A stretch of DNA of 33,801 nt, taken from Acidobacteriota bacterium. Its GTDB lineage: Bacteria; Acidobacteriota; Thermoanaerobaculia; Multivoradales; Multivoraceae. The notes under the pieces are model-generated. The model searched no databases and was not told the origin of the DNA. It saw nothing but the letters and a program-made list of their open reading frames with translations. Of the stretch, positions 23,274-32,002 are shown one piece after another (position 1 is the stretch's first letter; each line of letters opens with the position of its first letter). Position numbers and translations under genes: made by a program. The stretch is taken from assembly GCA_026708285.1 (NCBI GenBank), contig JAPOVF010000216.1, positions 1 through 33,801 of the forward strand, given 5' to 3'.

Positions 23274-24758
23274 ATGACGACGCACCGCTTCGGGACCGCC
23301 GCCCTCGCTGTCGCGCTGGGAGCGCTGACCTCGCTTCCCCTGCACGCAGCGGAGCCGCCGAACATCCTCTGGATCATCGTCGACGACATGTCGGCCAATC
23401 TCTCTTCCTACGGAGAGACGGCGATCGAGACGCCGCATCTCGATCGCCTGGCGAGCCGCGGAGTGCGATTCACGAACGCGTACGTCACGGCGCCGGTCTG
23501 CTCGCCCAACCGCTCGGCCTTCATCACCGGGATGTACCAGACCTCCATCGGCGCTCATCACCACAACAGCAGCCAGGGGGAACTGAAGATCCACCTGCCT
23601 CCCGGCATCCGGCCGATCCCCGAGCTGTTTCAGGAGGCCGGCTACTACACCGCGATCACCGGGTGGCCCAACACGGACCGAGCCACCATAGGAAAGACGC
23701 ACTACAACTTCGAGTGGGACCCGGCCATCTACGACGGTCCCGACTGGAGTCAGCGTCAACCCGGCCAGCCCTTCTTCGCCCAGGTTCACCTCCCCGGCGG
23801 AAAACACCGCGGCCGATCGCTCGAGTCGTTCCGGCAGATCAGCGATCGGGTCGAGAAGCTGTTGGGAAGCAGGACAGAACCATCCAGCGTGAAGCTCCCT
23901 CCCTACTACCCGAACGATCCGGTCCTGCTGGCGGACTGGGCGGCCTACCTCGACTCGGTGCGGCTCACGGACAAGTTCGTCGGCGACGTGATCGAACGGC
24001 TCGAAGCCGAGGGCGACCTCGAGGACACGGTCGTTCTCTTCATGACCGACCACGGAATCAGTCATGCCAGGGGGAAGCAGTTCCTCTACGACGAAGGGCT
24101 GCACGTGCCCCTGGTCATCGCCGGACCGACGATCGAGCCCGGGCAGGTACGCGACGACCTCGTGGAGCACATCGACATCGCGGCCCTTTCGCTCGCACTC
24201 GCCGGAATCGAGATTCCCGCGCACATGCACTCTCGCGACATCCTCGGCGAGGACTACGAGGAGCGGACAGCGATCTTTGCCGCGCGCGACCGCTGTGACG
24301 AGACGGTCGACTACATCCGAGCGCTACGGACGACGCGCTTCAAGTACATCCGCAACTTCCTGCCCAACCGCCCCCATCTGCAACCCAACCTCTACAAGGA
24401 TGGGAAGAGCATTCTCATCGCGCTGCGTGAGGCTCATGCGGCCGGGACGTTGAACGAGACACAGCAGCTTCTGTTCGCTCCCACCCGCCCCGAGGAGGAG
24501 CTCTACGACCTGACCAAGGACCCGTTCGAGGTCAGGAACCTGGCCGGCGATCCGAAGCACCAGGCGCAACTGAAGAAACTCAGGAAGCGCATGGACGATT
24601 GGATCGAGCGCACGAACGACCATGGCGCGGAATCAGCAGCCATGTACGACAGCGAAATGGCCGCGTACTCCGCGCGCGTGAGCGCGAACCCCGAATCGGC
24701 TGCCATCCTCAGCCGCAACATCGCCCTGATGAAGCGCTGGGCGGCCGAGGGCAGGTAG
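23274..24758 (+). CDS. Sulfatase, N-sulfoglucosamine sulfohydrolase-like, exported
   Basis: A 494-aa sulfatase with a Sec signal (F-G-T-A-A-L-A-V-A-L-G-A-L-T-S-L-P-L-H-A). Metal-site motif I-I-V-D-D-M-S; activation motif C-S-P-N-R-S-A-F-I-T-G-M at Cys76, keeping Cys, Pro and Arg but with Asn in the position usually Ser, Thr or Ala; I-G-K-T-H-Y; and M-T-D-H-G-I-S-H-A-R-G-K-Q. The C-S-P-N/S-R with Y-Q-T-S-I-G-A-H-H-H and the short D-H-G-xxxxRGK loop resemble heparan N-sulfatase-like enzymes. The ATG at 23274 has GGAG 9 bases upstream; an ATG at 23259 is an alternative. It is divergent from the Tat sulfatase with only 37 bases between starts. Confidence 0.91.
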   Translation: MTTHRFGTAALAVALGALTSLPLHAAEPPNILWIIVDDMSANLSSYGETAIETPHLDRLASRGVRFTNAYVTAPVCSPNRSAFITGMYQTSIGAHHHNSSQGELKIHLPPGIRPIPELFQEAGYYTAITGWPNTDRATIGKTHYNFEWDPAIYDGPDWSQRQPGQPFFAQVHLPGGKHRGRSLESFRQISDRVEKLLGSRTEPSSVKLPPYYPNDPVLLADWAAYLDSVRLTDKFVGDVIERLEAEGDLEDTVVLFMTDHGISHARGKQFLYDEGLHVPLVIAGPTIEPGQVRDDLVEHIDIAALSLALAGIEIPAHMHSRDILGEDYEERTAIFAARDRCDETVDYIRALRTTRFKYIRNFLPNRPHLQPNLYKDGKSILIALREAHAAGTLNETQQLLFAPTRPEEELYDLTKDPFEVRNLAGDPKHQAQLKKLRKRMDDWIERTNDHGAESAAMYDSEMAAYSARVSANPESAAILSRNIALMKRWAAEGR

Positions 24759-24762
24759 GCGC

Positions 24763-25692
24763 TCAGTCGAACAGGCCGCTGGGCGAAGTCTTCGCGCCCG
24801 TGAAATCCGGCCCTTCTTCACGCCAGCCGTTGAAGATCTTCTCTCCCATCAGACGGGCAAACCGGGGCTCGTCGGCATAGCGCTCGAACACCTCGGGGTA
24901 CCGCGTATCGCCGCGTCGCTCCTGTGTCGAGAGATGCGGCCGGCAGAAATAGGCTGCGAGATTGATCCGCGCGCCAGGCAACTCCCGCCGCCAACCGCCG
25001 TGCCACGAGTTGCCATGCCAGATCGCGGCATCTCCCGGATTGAGGTCCATGGTCACGGCACCTCGTGGCACCGTCCACTCGAGGGCGTCCAGTTCTTCCG
25101 GATCGAGCTTCTTCGCCATGATCTGCGGAACGGTTTCGTGGCCCGCCATCCAGTTCTCGTGAGCCGTGGGCTGGCGCTGCTTTCGATGGCTGCCCGGGAA
25201 GAGCACCAGCGCGCCCGCTTCCCGGCTGTAGGGCGTCAGAGCGTAGTTGCAGTTGGCGACCAGGGACGTCTCGGTCATGCCGACCCGAACCCCATCGGCG
25301 TGCACCGACAAAGGCATGCCGCCGGGCCCACGAAAGTGACTGCCCATGGAAGACAATACGCAACTCTCACCAAGCAGCCAGGTGATCATCGCGAGCGGCT
25401 TCGGCTCCAGCAGGATCTCGGGGAAGACAGGGTCCTCGAAGATCAGGTAGTGCTGATACGCCATGCCGCTGAAGTCGTCGGACGTGGCCGTCTCGGGATC
25501 GACTTTCTTGCCCGTCGTCCTTTCAACGCGCCGCAGGATGGCCGCCTTGGCGCGCTCGATCCGGTCTTCGGACAGCACGCCCGGGAGCACCGTGTACCCG
25601 TTGGTCTCGAGCTCGAGCAGGTTCTCGTTGAGACCGAGCTCCGCGATGTTTGCCAGCACCCGCTCGCGCGCTTTGTCGTCCTTGCCGGCCAT
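24763..25692 (-). CDS. Phytanoyl-CoA dioxygenase (PhyH) family oxygenase
   Basis: A 309-aa Fe(II)/2-oxoglutarate-dependent dioxygenase. The iron facial triad is visible as His131-x-Asp133 in S-V-H-A-D-G-V and His231 in S-W-H-G-G-W-R; the arginine in G-A-R-I-N-L-A-A-Y fits 2-oxoglutarate binding. The N-terminus L-E-T-N-G-Y-T-V-L-P-G-V-L-S is typical of the family. No signal peptide, so cytoplasmic. The ATG at 25692 starts M-A-G-K-D-D-K; an upstream in-frame extension would run into the leader of the divergent sulfatase gene. Bacterial members hydroxylate diverse small molecules; the substrate here may be the desulfated product of the neighbours, which is inference. Confidence 0.9.
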   Translation of the reverse strand: MAGKDDKARERVLANIAELGLNENLLELETNGYTVLPGVLSEDRIERAKAAILRRVERTTGKKVDPETATSDDFSGMAYQHYLIFEDPVFPEILLEPKPLAMITWLLGESCVLSSMGSHFRGPGGMPLSVHADGVRVGMTETSLVANCNYALTPYSREAGALVLFPGSHRKQRQPTAHENWMAGHETVPQIMAKKLDPEELDALEWTVPRGAVTMDLNPGDAAIWHGNSWHGGWRRELPGARINLAAYFCRPHLSTQERRGDTRYPEVFERYADEPRFARLMGEKIFNGWREEGPDFTGAKTSPSGLFD

Positions 25693-25736
25693 CTGGGCGA
25701 CTCTACAACTGCTACGGTCTAAAGGAGGAGGAGCCA

Positions 25737-27182
25737 ATGAGAGAGACGTTCGTAGCCCTTCTGCTCGCCACTGTCGTGTCCTCCCCGGCAGTCTCGGAAT
25801 CCCCCAACATCGTCATCCTGCTCGCCGACGACCTCGGCTGGACGGGGACCTCGGTGCAGATGGACGAGCGCGTCCCCGGCTCGAAGAGCGACCTCTACCG
25901 CACACCCAATCTCGAGCGCCTGGCGTCGCAGGGAATGCGGTTCTCCAACGCCTACTCACCGGCGCCGAACTGTTCGCCGACCCGCATGTCGATTCAAACG
26001 GGGAAGACCGCAGCACGGCTCGGAGCCACCGACATCATCGACGTCGTGCCCGACGAGACCGGCCGTGCGGTGTACCAGTTCTTCTACGACGACTTCTACC
26101 GCAACAAGCCGATGCACGTGCCGCTCCCGATCTCCGATCTGGCCGATGAGGAGCTGACGATCGCAGAGTTTCTCAAGCAGCAGGATCCGCGTTACGTCGC
26201 AGGCCACATCGGCAAGTGGCACATGGGCGGCGGCTCGCCGGCCCGTCATGGCTACGACGAGCACGACGGCCTCACGACGAACGCGCCCGGCAGGCAGGGC
26301 ATGCCCGATCCCAAGCGCACCGGTGAGATCACCGAGCGATCTCTCGCCTTTCTGGAGAAGCACGGGGCGTCCGGGCACCCCTTTCTACTGCAAATCTCCT
26401 ACTACGCGGTCCATACGCCGGTCCTGGCGAAGCCGGAGACGGTTTCGCGCTATCACGGCTATTCGAGCGTCATTCACTCGAACAACACCTACGGCGCAAT
26501 GACCGACGAGCTGGACCAGAGCGTCGGCAAGATCCTCGACAGGATCGACGCTCTCGGCATCGCCGGCGACACCTATGTCATCTTCACCTCCGACAACGGC
26601 GGCGAATCCGACCGCCCCGTGACCAGCAACGTTCCGCTGTCGATGGGCAAGACGCATGTGTGGGAAGGCGGCATTCGCGTACCGCTCATCGTGCGGGGTC
26701 CCGGTATCGCCGCGGGTAGCCAGAGTCACGTGCCGGCCATCGGCTACGACTTCCTGCCGACGATCGCCGAGTGGCTGGGTGCGGGAGATCGGCTTCCCGA
26801 CCATCTCGACGGCGGCAGTCTGGCGGGCGTGCTGGCCAACGAGGGAGCTGGCGAGGTCGATCGAGGTACGGAGCCTCTCATCTGGTACTACGGCGCCTAT
26901 CGCAACATGAAGCACGTCACGCCTCAGACAGCGATCCGTCTCGACCATCACAAGCTCATCCGCGAGCTGGAGTCCGGGCGCGAGGTCCTCTACGACCTCG
27001 ATCTGGATCTCGCGGAGACCACCGACCTCAGCCGGTTTCGTCCCGAGGTCGCTCGCCGGCTTTCACGCATGCTCGACGACTATCTCGCCAGCGTGGATCT
27101 CGAGTTGCCAACGCCGAATCCCGAGTACGATCCAACCAGGGACTCGGGACTGATCTCGGTTGGCGGAAACGGCTCGCCTTGA
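25737..27182 (+). CDS. Arylsulfatase A-like sulfatase, exported
   Basis: A 481-aa sulfatase with a short Sec signal (F-V-A-L-L-L-A-T-V-V-S-S-P-A-V-S). Metal-site motif I-L-L-A-D-D-L-G-W; activation motif C-S-P-T-R-M-S-I-Q-T-G-K with Cys79; G-K-W-H-M-G-G; and F-T-S-D-N-G-G, all typical of the arylsulfatase A-like group. The ATG at 25737 is supported by AAAGGAGGAGGAG, the strongest ribosome-binding site in the island. Its TGA overlaps the TTG start of the next sulfatase, so the two are translationally coupled. It is divergent from the PhyH gene with 44 bases between starts. The substrate is unknown. Confidence 0.93.
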   Translation: MRETFVALLLATVVSSPAVSESPNIVILLADDLGWTGTSVQMDERVPGSKSDLYRTPNLERLASQGMRFSNAYSPAPNCSPTRMSIQTGKTAARLGATDIIDVVPDETGRAVYQFFYDDFYRNKPMHVPLPISDLADEELTIAEFLKQQDPRYVAGHIGKWHMGGGSPARHGYDEHDGLTTNAPGRQGMPDPKRTGEITERSLAFLEKHGASGHPFLLQISYYAVHTPVLAKPETVSRYHGYSSVIHSNNTYGAMTDELDQSVGKILDRIDALGIAGDTYVIFTSDNGGESDRPVTSNVPLSMGKTHVWEGGIRVPLIVRGPGIAAGSQSHVPAIGYDFLPTIAEWLGAGDRLPDHLDGGSLAGVLANEGAGEVDRGTEPLIWYYGAYRNMKHVTPQTAIRLDHHKLIRELESGREVLYDLDLDLAETTDLSRFRPEVARRLSRMLDDYLASVDLELPTPNPEYDPTRDSGLISVGGNGSP

Positions 27183-28663
27183 GCGGAACGCTCTCGCGAC
27201 GCGAACTGCTCGGGGGCCTGGGGCTCGGCGCGCTGGCCGCGGGCTGCGCAGGCAGTCGAGAGCCGCGCGCCGCCGGTCCGAACGTCCTGATGATCTCGAT
27301 CGACGATCTGAACGACTGGATCGGCGTCCTCGACGGTCACCCGCAGACGCTCACGCCGAACATCGACGCGCTCGCGGAGCGCGGCGTCACGTTCCGGCGG
27401 GCCTACTGCCAGACGCCCGCCTGCAACCCCTCGCGGGCGAGCCTGATGACCGGCCGGCGCCCGACCACCTCGGGCTGCTACGGCAACGGGGACGTCTGGC
27501 GCGACGCCATGCCGCGGGCCGTGACCCTGCCGCAGCACTTCATGCAGCACGGCTATGAAGCGATCGGCGGCGGCAAGACGTTTCACCAGAGCCAGAACGA
27601 AGCCGCTTCGTGGCACTACTACCACAGCTTTCGTGGCTTCCTGTGGCCCCCCGACTACCCCTTGAACCAGCTCGACCGTGGCGGCTTCGACTGGGGCTCC
27701 CTCGACATCGACGACGAAGACACGACCGACACGCAGCTCGCCAACTGGGCGGCTGAGTACCTGTCGAGAGACCACTCGGGGCCGTTCTTCCTCGCCTGCG
27801 GCTTCTATCGCCCGCACCTGCCGTTCTACGCCCCGAAGAAGTACTTCGACAAGTTCCCCGAGGCCGAGGTCGAGTTGCCGCCCTACCTCGCGAACGACCT
27901 CGACGACGTGCCGGAGTCCGCGCCCACGGAGCGCGGTCTGGAAGACCACGAGCTGGTGACGGCGACGGGGCAGTGGCGGCGCGCCGTCGCGGCCTATCTC
28001 GCGTGCATCAACTTCGCCGATGCGAACGTGGGGCGGGTGCTGAAAGCACTCGACGAAGGGCCGCACGCCGGGAACACGGTCATCGTCCTGTGGACCGACC
28101 ACGGCTGGCAGCTCGGCGAGAAGAACCAGTGGCGCAAGTACACGCTCTGGGAGCGCTCCTGCCGCGTGCCGATCATCTTCGCCGGCCCCGGGATCGAGGC
28201 GAAGGGAGAATTCTGCGACCGGACCGCCGAGCTGCTCGACATCTACCCCACCCTGGCGGACCTCGCCGGGCTCCCCGGGCGCGAGGAGCTCGACGGCGAA
28301 AGTCTGCGTCCGCTGCTCGAAAACCCCGAGGCCGAGTGGGATCACCCCGCGATCACCTCCGACGCGCCCGACAGAAGCTCGATCCGCACCGAGCGCTGGC
28401 GCTACACCACCTATCCCGACGGCGAAGAGCTCTACGACCACGACAGCGATCCGAACGAGTGGCGCAATCTGGCGAACCTCCCCGAGCACGCCGAAACGAA
28501 GCAGCGGCTGCGGGCCATACTGCCGCGGAACCCTTCGCGCAAGGAGGTGCTGCAGGTCTCCGATCAGCCCGAGGAAGCGCGGCGCCTCACCGAACTCCTG
28601 CCGGGCCGCTCCCACCGGGCCGGCGCGGCGAACGACGTCGGGCTCGATCCGGCGCCCTACTAG
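27179..28663 (+). CDS. Sulfatase, iduronate-2-sulfatase-like (paralogue 2)
   Basis: A 494-aa type I sulfatase, close paralogue of 19334-20812. The TTG at 27179 overlaps the preceding stop (TTGA) and begins L-S-G-T-L-S-R-R-E-L-L-G-G-L-G-L-G-A-L, followed by A-A-G-C: a twin-arginine signal ending in a lipobox, so probably a Tat-exported lipoprotein. Motifs: I-S-I-D-D-L-N, C-N-P-S-R-A-S-L-M-T-G-R with Cys82, G-G-G-K-T-F-H, and W-T-D-H-G-W-Q-L-G-E-K. Iduronate-2-sulfatase-like enzymes act on sulfated uronic acids, but the exact specificity is unknown. The region 28072-28287 is identical in DNA to its paralogue. The end of the gene runs into a repeat element that includes its stop codon. Confidence 0.93.
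   Translation: MSGTLSRRELLGGLGLGALAAGCAGSREPRAAGPNVLMISIDDLNDWIGVLDGHPQTLTPNIDALAERGVTFRRAYCQTPACNPSRASLMTGRRPTTSGCYGNGDVWRDAMPRAVTLPQHFMQHGYEAIGGGKTFHQSQNEAASWHYYHSFRGFLWPPDYPLNQLDRGGFDWGSLDIDDEDTTDTQLANWAAEYLSRDHSGPFFLACGFYRPHLPFYAPKKYFDKFPEAEVELPPYLANDLDDVPESAPTERGLEDHELVTATGQWRRAVAAYLACINFADANVGRVLKALDEGPHAGNTVIVLWTDHGWQLGEKNQWRKYTLWERSCRVPIIFAGPGIEAKGEFCDRTAELLDIYPTLADLAGLPGREELDGESLRPLLENPEAEWDHPAITSDAPDRSSIRTERWRYTTYPDGEELYDHDSDPNEWRNLANLPEHAETKQRLRAILPRNPSRKEVLQVSDQPEEARRLTELLPGRSHRAGAANDVGLDPAPY
28072..28287 (+). repeat. 216-nt tract identical to 20200-20415
   Basis: Partner of the identical stretch in the first iduronate-sulfatase-like gene, 7.9 kb away in the same orientation. Direct repeats of this length could also support deletion of the intervening sulfatase/FGE segment by recombination. 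Confidence 0.9.
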
Positions 28664-28810
28664 CGCGGCAGGAACTGGGTGCGCCGGACTGACATCCGAC
28701 CGCCCGAAGACGGGCGCTCGGACTGTGACGCGGCTGGCGCGAGGACGCGCCAGCCGGGTTCTGGCCGGCATCCGGCGCGCCGCGCCGGCTTCCGGGGATC
28801 CTGCCGCGCT
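28662..28810. repeat. Intergenic palindromic element bounded by 12-bp inverted repeats
   Basis: AGCGCGGCAGGA at 28662-28673 and its exact complement TCCTGCCGCGCT at 28799-28810 bound 125 bases that contain the shared 14-mer ACTGGGTGCGCCGG (28674-28687), a CGCCCG-AAGA-CGGGCG hairpin and a GCTGGCGCG-AGGA-CGCGCCAGC hairpin (about 28734-28755). It separates two convergent genes, so it may act as a bidirectional transcript end. It has no coding capacity and overlaps the sulfatase stop codon. Confidence 0.75.
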
Positions 28811-28813
28811 CGG

Positions 28814-30616
28814 CTAGCTGCCGGGAGAGATCCAGATCGGCGACGACCAGGCCCGCTCCTGGATCGTCGCCGGCAGGGAGACGCGCGGCGCCACGCCGGC
28901 TTTCACGGCATCCCACGTCGACCAGCGGCACGTCGGGTTCTCCAGTACGCGAACGTAGTAGAACGCGTGATGCGCGGGGTCGAAGTCGGGGTCGCGCCAG
29001 GTCGCTCCCAGCTCGGCGTCCCCCGCGTCCTGGCTGATGGCGCAGGTGGACAGGTCGACGGAAGCGCCGTTGTCCGGACACCGGTGGGTCCCGGGATCCG
29101 GCTCCAGCCCGTCGGAGCAGGCGACGTCGAAGACCTGCTCCTGCCGCTCACCGCCCTCGACCCAGCCCTTGACGATCTGGAGACGCTGGAGCGGGGCGCG
29201 AGACGGGTCGCGCAGCGCGCGGACCGCGAACGCCGGACCGCCGCTTCGGTCGGCGTCGATCTCGCCTCCCATGGCGACGCCGCGCTCGTAGCCCACCGCC
29301 GCCATGTCGTCCCGGGTGTGAAGGTCGGCGGGCAGGCCATGGCCGGCGAACATCCGCACCCGGATGCGCGTGCCCGAGGTGGCGAAGGTTTCCTTGCGAC
29401 GCAGGGCCCCGTAGATGGCCTCCCGGGTGTTCTCCTCCGCCCAGACCCCGGTCAGGCCCGAGTTGCTGTAGTAGCGGCGGAAGACCTCGCGATACGTCGG
29501 CACGCCATCGACGACGTCGGCCGGGACCGAGCCCCTGCTGACCGGGTCGAAGTCGTGCACGCCGACCTTGCCGGTGTGCTTCTCCTCGTCGAACACAAAA
29601 CCCGAGTTGTGGGTGTCACTGGCGCCGACGAATCCCAACCGATACGGGTTGAAGCCCTCCTCGCTCTGAAACGCGATGCCGTCCAGCAGCGCCTGGCGGA
29701 CGTAGCTGCCCCTGGGTCGGCTCTTGGCCCACATGCCGACGCGGAAAGGGAAGATTTCGAAGTCGGCCCACTCGTCGTTGGGCGACAGAAAGGGATGGGT
29801 CTCGGACGTGCCCTTGACCTGCGTGATCTCGACGACCGGCTCATTGCGCATCCGCTTCGTCGCATAGTCGGCGTCGAGCGGGCCCCCGGCGAACGTCTCG
29901 GTCTGGAACATCCAGCCGTCCGAGCCGTTGGAGTTGTGCGGGATCGCCAGTGCCTCGATGCCCTCGTCGCGCAGGCGATCCATCCAGCTCCAGAGGTCTT
30001 CGGGATTGGCCGAATCGAGTCGGCTGAACGGTACCTGCGGCGCGCCGCCCCTGAAGATCACGTTCCGGTGCAGGTTGCCGCCCTCCCGCGAGGGCGTGTA
30101 CTCGTAGCCGATGAAGGTCGTCAGGGTGCCCGGCCGGTAGTGGCGCTCCGCGGCGGCGACCATCTCCTGCCACGCCGTCCGGAGCAGTTCTGGATCATCG
30201 TGCCGGGCCACGAACTCCGAGGCGCCCGGCAGGTAGCCTCCCCGCGCCTTGACCGTCGTCGCGTCGACGTAGCGCTTCACCTCGGGGTCGTCCGCGAGCG
30301 GGTGGCCGGGGTCGGCGAGGGCGCGCAGGACCCCCAGGTACGCCGCGTGGTCCGTCACGGCGTAGAAGTCGAGAGGCCGGTCGAGCTGGATCTCGTTTCC
30401 CGAGGGATGCCTGATCGCCTCTCCGGCGGCGAAACGGTACGCGTCGTCGGGCGTCGTCCGCGTGGCGAACGAGAAGGCATCGAACGAATAGGCGGTGTGC
30501 ACGTGCAGGTCGCCGAAGAACGCCGAGCGCTCCTCCCCTGCGACAGGCGAGAGCGGCGCGACCGCCGGGAGAGTCCCCAGGAGGATCGCCGGGAGAAGGC
30601 GTCGAGGTGGTCGCAT
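28814..30616 (-). CDS. DUF3604 protein, exported
   Basis: A 600-aa exported DUF3604 protein with a Sec-type N-terminus (M-R-P-P-R-R-L-L-P-A-I-L-L-G-T-L-P-A-V-A). The metal-site pattern matches its paralogue at 6839-8764: F-G-D-L-H-V-H-T-A-Y-S-F-D-A (His38, His40), V-T-D-H-A-A-Y, G-Y-E-Y-T, I-P-H-N-S-N, V-K-G-T-S-E-T-H-P and G-A-S-D-T-H-N-S. The C-terminal cysteine-bearing region (V-A-C-S-D-G, H-R-C-P-D-N-G, P-T-C-R-W-S-T-W-D-A) is also shared. It lacks the lipobox of the paralogue. GGAG 7 bases before the ATG at 30616 supports the start. It is the last gene of a leftward run, 32 bases after the PQQ-like propeller gene. Biochemical function is unknown. Confidence 0.9.
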   Translation of the reverse strand: MRPPRRLLPAILLGTLPAVAPLSPVAGEERSAFFGDLHVHTAYSFDAFSFATRTTPDDAYRFAAGEAIRHPSGNEIQLDRPLDFYAVTDHAAYLGVLRALADPGHPLADDPEVKRYVDATTVKARGGYLPGASEFVARHDDPELLRTAWQEMVAAAERHYRPGTLTTFIGYEYTPSREGGNLHRNVIFRGGAPQVPFSRLDSANPEDLWSWMDRLRDEGIEALAIPHNSNGSDGWMFQTETFAGGPLDADYATKRMRNEPVVEITQVKGTSETHPFLSPNDEWADFEIFPFRVGMWAKSRPRGSYVRQALLDGIAFQSEEGFNPYRLGFVGASDTHNSGFVFDEEKHTGKVGVHDFDPVSRGSVPADVVDGVPTYREVFRRYYSNSGLTGVWAEENTREAIYGALRRKETFATSGTRIRVRMFAGHGLPADLHTRDDMAAVGYERGVAMGGEIDADRSGGPAFAVRALRDPSRAPLQRLQIVKGWVEGGERQEQVFDVACSDGLEPDPGTHRCPDNGASVDLSTCAISQDAGDAELGATWRDPDFDPAHHAFYYVRVLENPTCRWSTWDAVKAGVAPRVSLPATIQERAWSSPIWISPGS

Positions 30617-30648
30617 GGTGGGCTCCGATTCAGCCGGTTCTCCGAGCG

Positions 30649-31992
30649 TCACTCGTAGTCCGCCTGGTCCAACGACACGGAGATCATCTCCTCGTCGTTT
30701 CTGATGTAGACGTGCTTGTTGGCGTAGGCCGGGTGAACCCAGCTCACGTAGCGCAGTTCCCGCCGGTTGCCGGGTCTCGACGTGGGGGTGATGAGGTGCG
30801 TCCGGCTGACTTCCTCGTAGCCGGAGGGACTCAGTCTGGCGATGATCAGGTCGCCGCGATCGTTGTTGATGAAGACCCGGTCGCCGTTCTGGACGAGGAA
30901 CCCGGAGACCCAGCGCCGTCGTTCTCCGGTCGCTTCCTGCGTTTCCCAGAGGCGCTCGCCCGTTTCGGCGTTCAGGCCACGCAACTGGCCGTAGCTGCAG
31001 ATGCCGTAGATGGTCCCTTCCTCGATGACCGGTGTCGCCAGGACGGCGTGCAGCCCGTCGGTCTGAATCTCGCTGTTGCTCGAGCCCTTCCAGGCGACGG
31101 TGGCGCCGGGCCGGTCCTGGTTGAGCGTCAGCATCAGGGGTCCGTCGTAGAACGTCGTGAAGAACAGTTGCGATCCGACCTGCACCGGCGTCGCTACGGT
31201 CATCGCGCCGCCAACCGTGTAGGGCTGCCGCCAGTAGAACTCGCCGTTCTCCGGATCGAGTGAGACGACTTCTTCCGGGTTCCAGACGATGAGCTGACGC
31301 GCGCCGCCGGCCTCGATGATGATCGGCTGCGCGACGCCGAGGTCCGCTTCACTGTCCAGCGCGCGCCAGATCTCCTCGCCGGTCATCTTGTCGAACGCCA
31401 CGACCCGTGCGTTCTCCGGGCCGCCGACGAAGCAGATGAGCCGCGGGCCGTCGACCAGCGGCGCGCTGGCGAAGCCCCAGTCGAACCCCCACTGCAACCG
31501 GTCGACGCTGTAGTCCTCCGCGTAGTCCTTTCGCCAGAGGAGAGCGCCGGTCTCCACGTCGAAGGCCGACAGGACGCCCGTGCGCCCCAGGGTGTAGACG
31601 CGGTCGCCATCGACCGTCGGGGTCGCGCCGGGGCCCGTTTCCCACTGGATCCCGGCGTAGTCCGCCTCCCACTCTCGCGTCCACAGGATGCGACCGGTTG
31701 CCTCGTCTAGTGCGAGCGCCCGCTCGGTTCCGCGCATGCCGTGGGTGGCTTCGAAATCGGTGATGAAGACGCGACCGTCGGCCACGGCGGGGCCAGCGAA
31801 CCCTGCCTTGATCGGGGTCCGCCAGAGCGCCTTCAGGCCATCGGCGGGGAACTCATCCAGGATGCCGGTCTCGTGCCAGACGCCGAGGCGGCCCTTGCCT
31901 CGGAACTCCGGCCAGTCGTCTGCGCGTAGCTCCGTCGTACCCACAAGGAGGGAAGCGACGCACACGAAGTAGGCCACGAGTCTGCTGGTCAT
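30649..31992 (-). CDS. PQQ-like beta-propeller protein, exported
   Basis: A 447-aa exported propeller protein. After a signal peptide (L-V-A-Y-F-V-C-V-A-S-L-L-V-G-T) the mature protein opens with D-D-W-P-E-F-R-G-K-G-R-L-G-V-W, the usual start of PQQ-binding-like (BamB-type) propellers. Blade motifs recur: D-E-A-T-G-R-I-L-W-T, V-E-T-G-A-L-L-W-R, K-M-T-G-E-E-I-W-R, A-E-T-G-E-R-L-W-E. It lacks the active-site region of true PQQ dehydrogenases, so it is probably a scaffold or binding protein rather than an oxidase. GGGAG about 7 bases before the ATG at 31992 supports the start. It lies between an MBL-fold hydrolase gene (gap 10 bases) and a DUF3604 gene. Confidence 0.86.
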   Translation of the reverse strand: MTSRLVAYFVCVASLLVGTTELRADDWPEFRGKGRLGVWHETGILDEFPADGLKALWRTPIKAGFAGPAVADGRVFITDFEATHGMRGTERALALDEATGRILWTREWEADYAGIQWETGPGATPTVDGDRVYTLGRTGVLSAFDVETGALLWRKDYAEDYSVDRLQWGFDWGFASAPLVDGPRLICFVGGPENARVVAFDKMTGEEIWRALDSEADLGVAQPIIIEAGGARQLIVWNPEEVVSLDPENGEFYWRQPYTVGGAMTVATPVQVGSQLFFTTFYDGPLMLTLNQDRPGATVAWKGSSNSEIQTDGLHAVLATPVIEEGTIYGICSYGQLRGLNAETGERLWETQEATGERRRWVSGFLVQNGDRVFINNDRGDLIIARLSPSGYEEVSRTHLITPTSRPGNRRELRYVSWVHPAYANKHVYIRNDEEMISVSLDQADYE

Positions 31993-32002
31993 GCGCGGCT
32001 CC

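Noticed and set aside
22013-24298. A 761-codon + strand open frame spanning two divergent sulfatase genes
   Set aside because: It is antisense to one sulfatase and out of frame with the other, with no domain; both sulfatases have complete catalytic motifs.
19253-28663. The repeated sulfatase segments as a composite transposon
   Set aside because: No transposase or terminal insertion-sequence ends are visible; the identical tract is internal to coding sequence and better explained by gene conversion.
28679-30658. A 659-codon + strand open frame over a DUF3604 gene
   Set aside because: Antisense shadow in GC-rich DNA; the minus strand carries the conserved DUF3604 pattern and a signal peptide.
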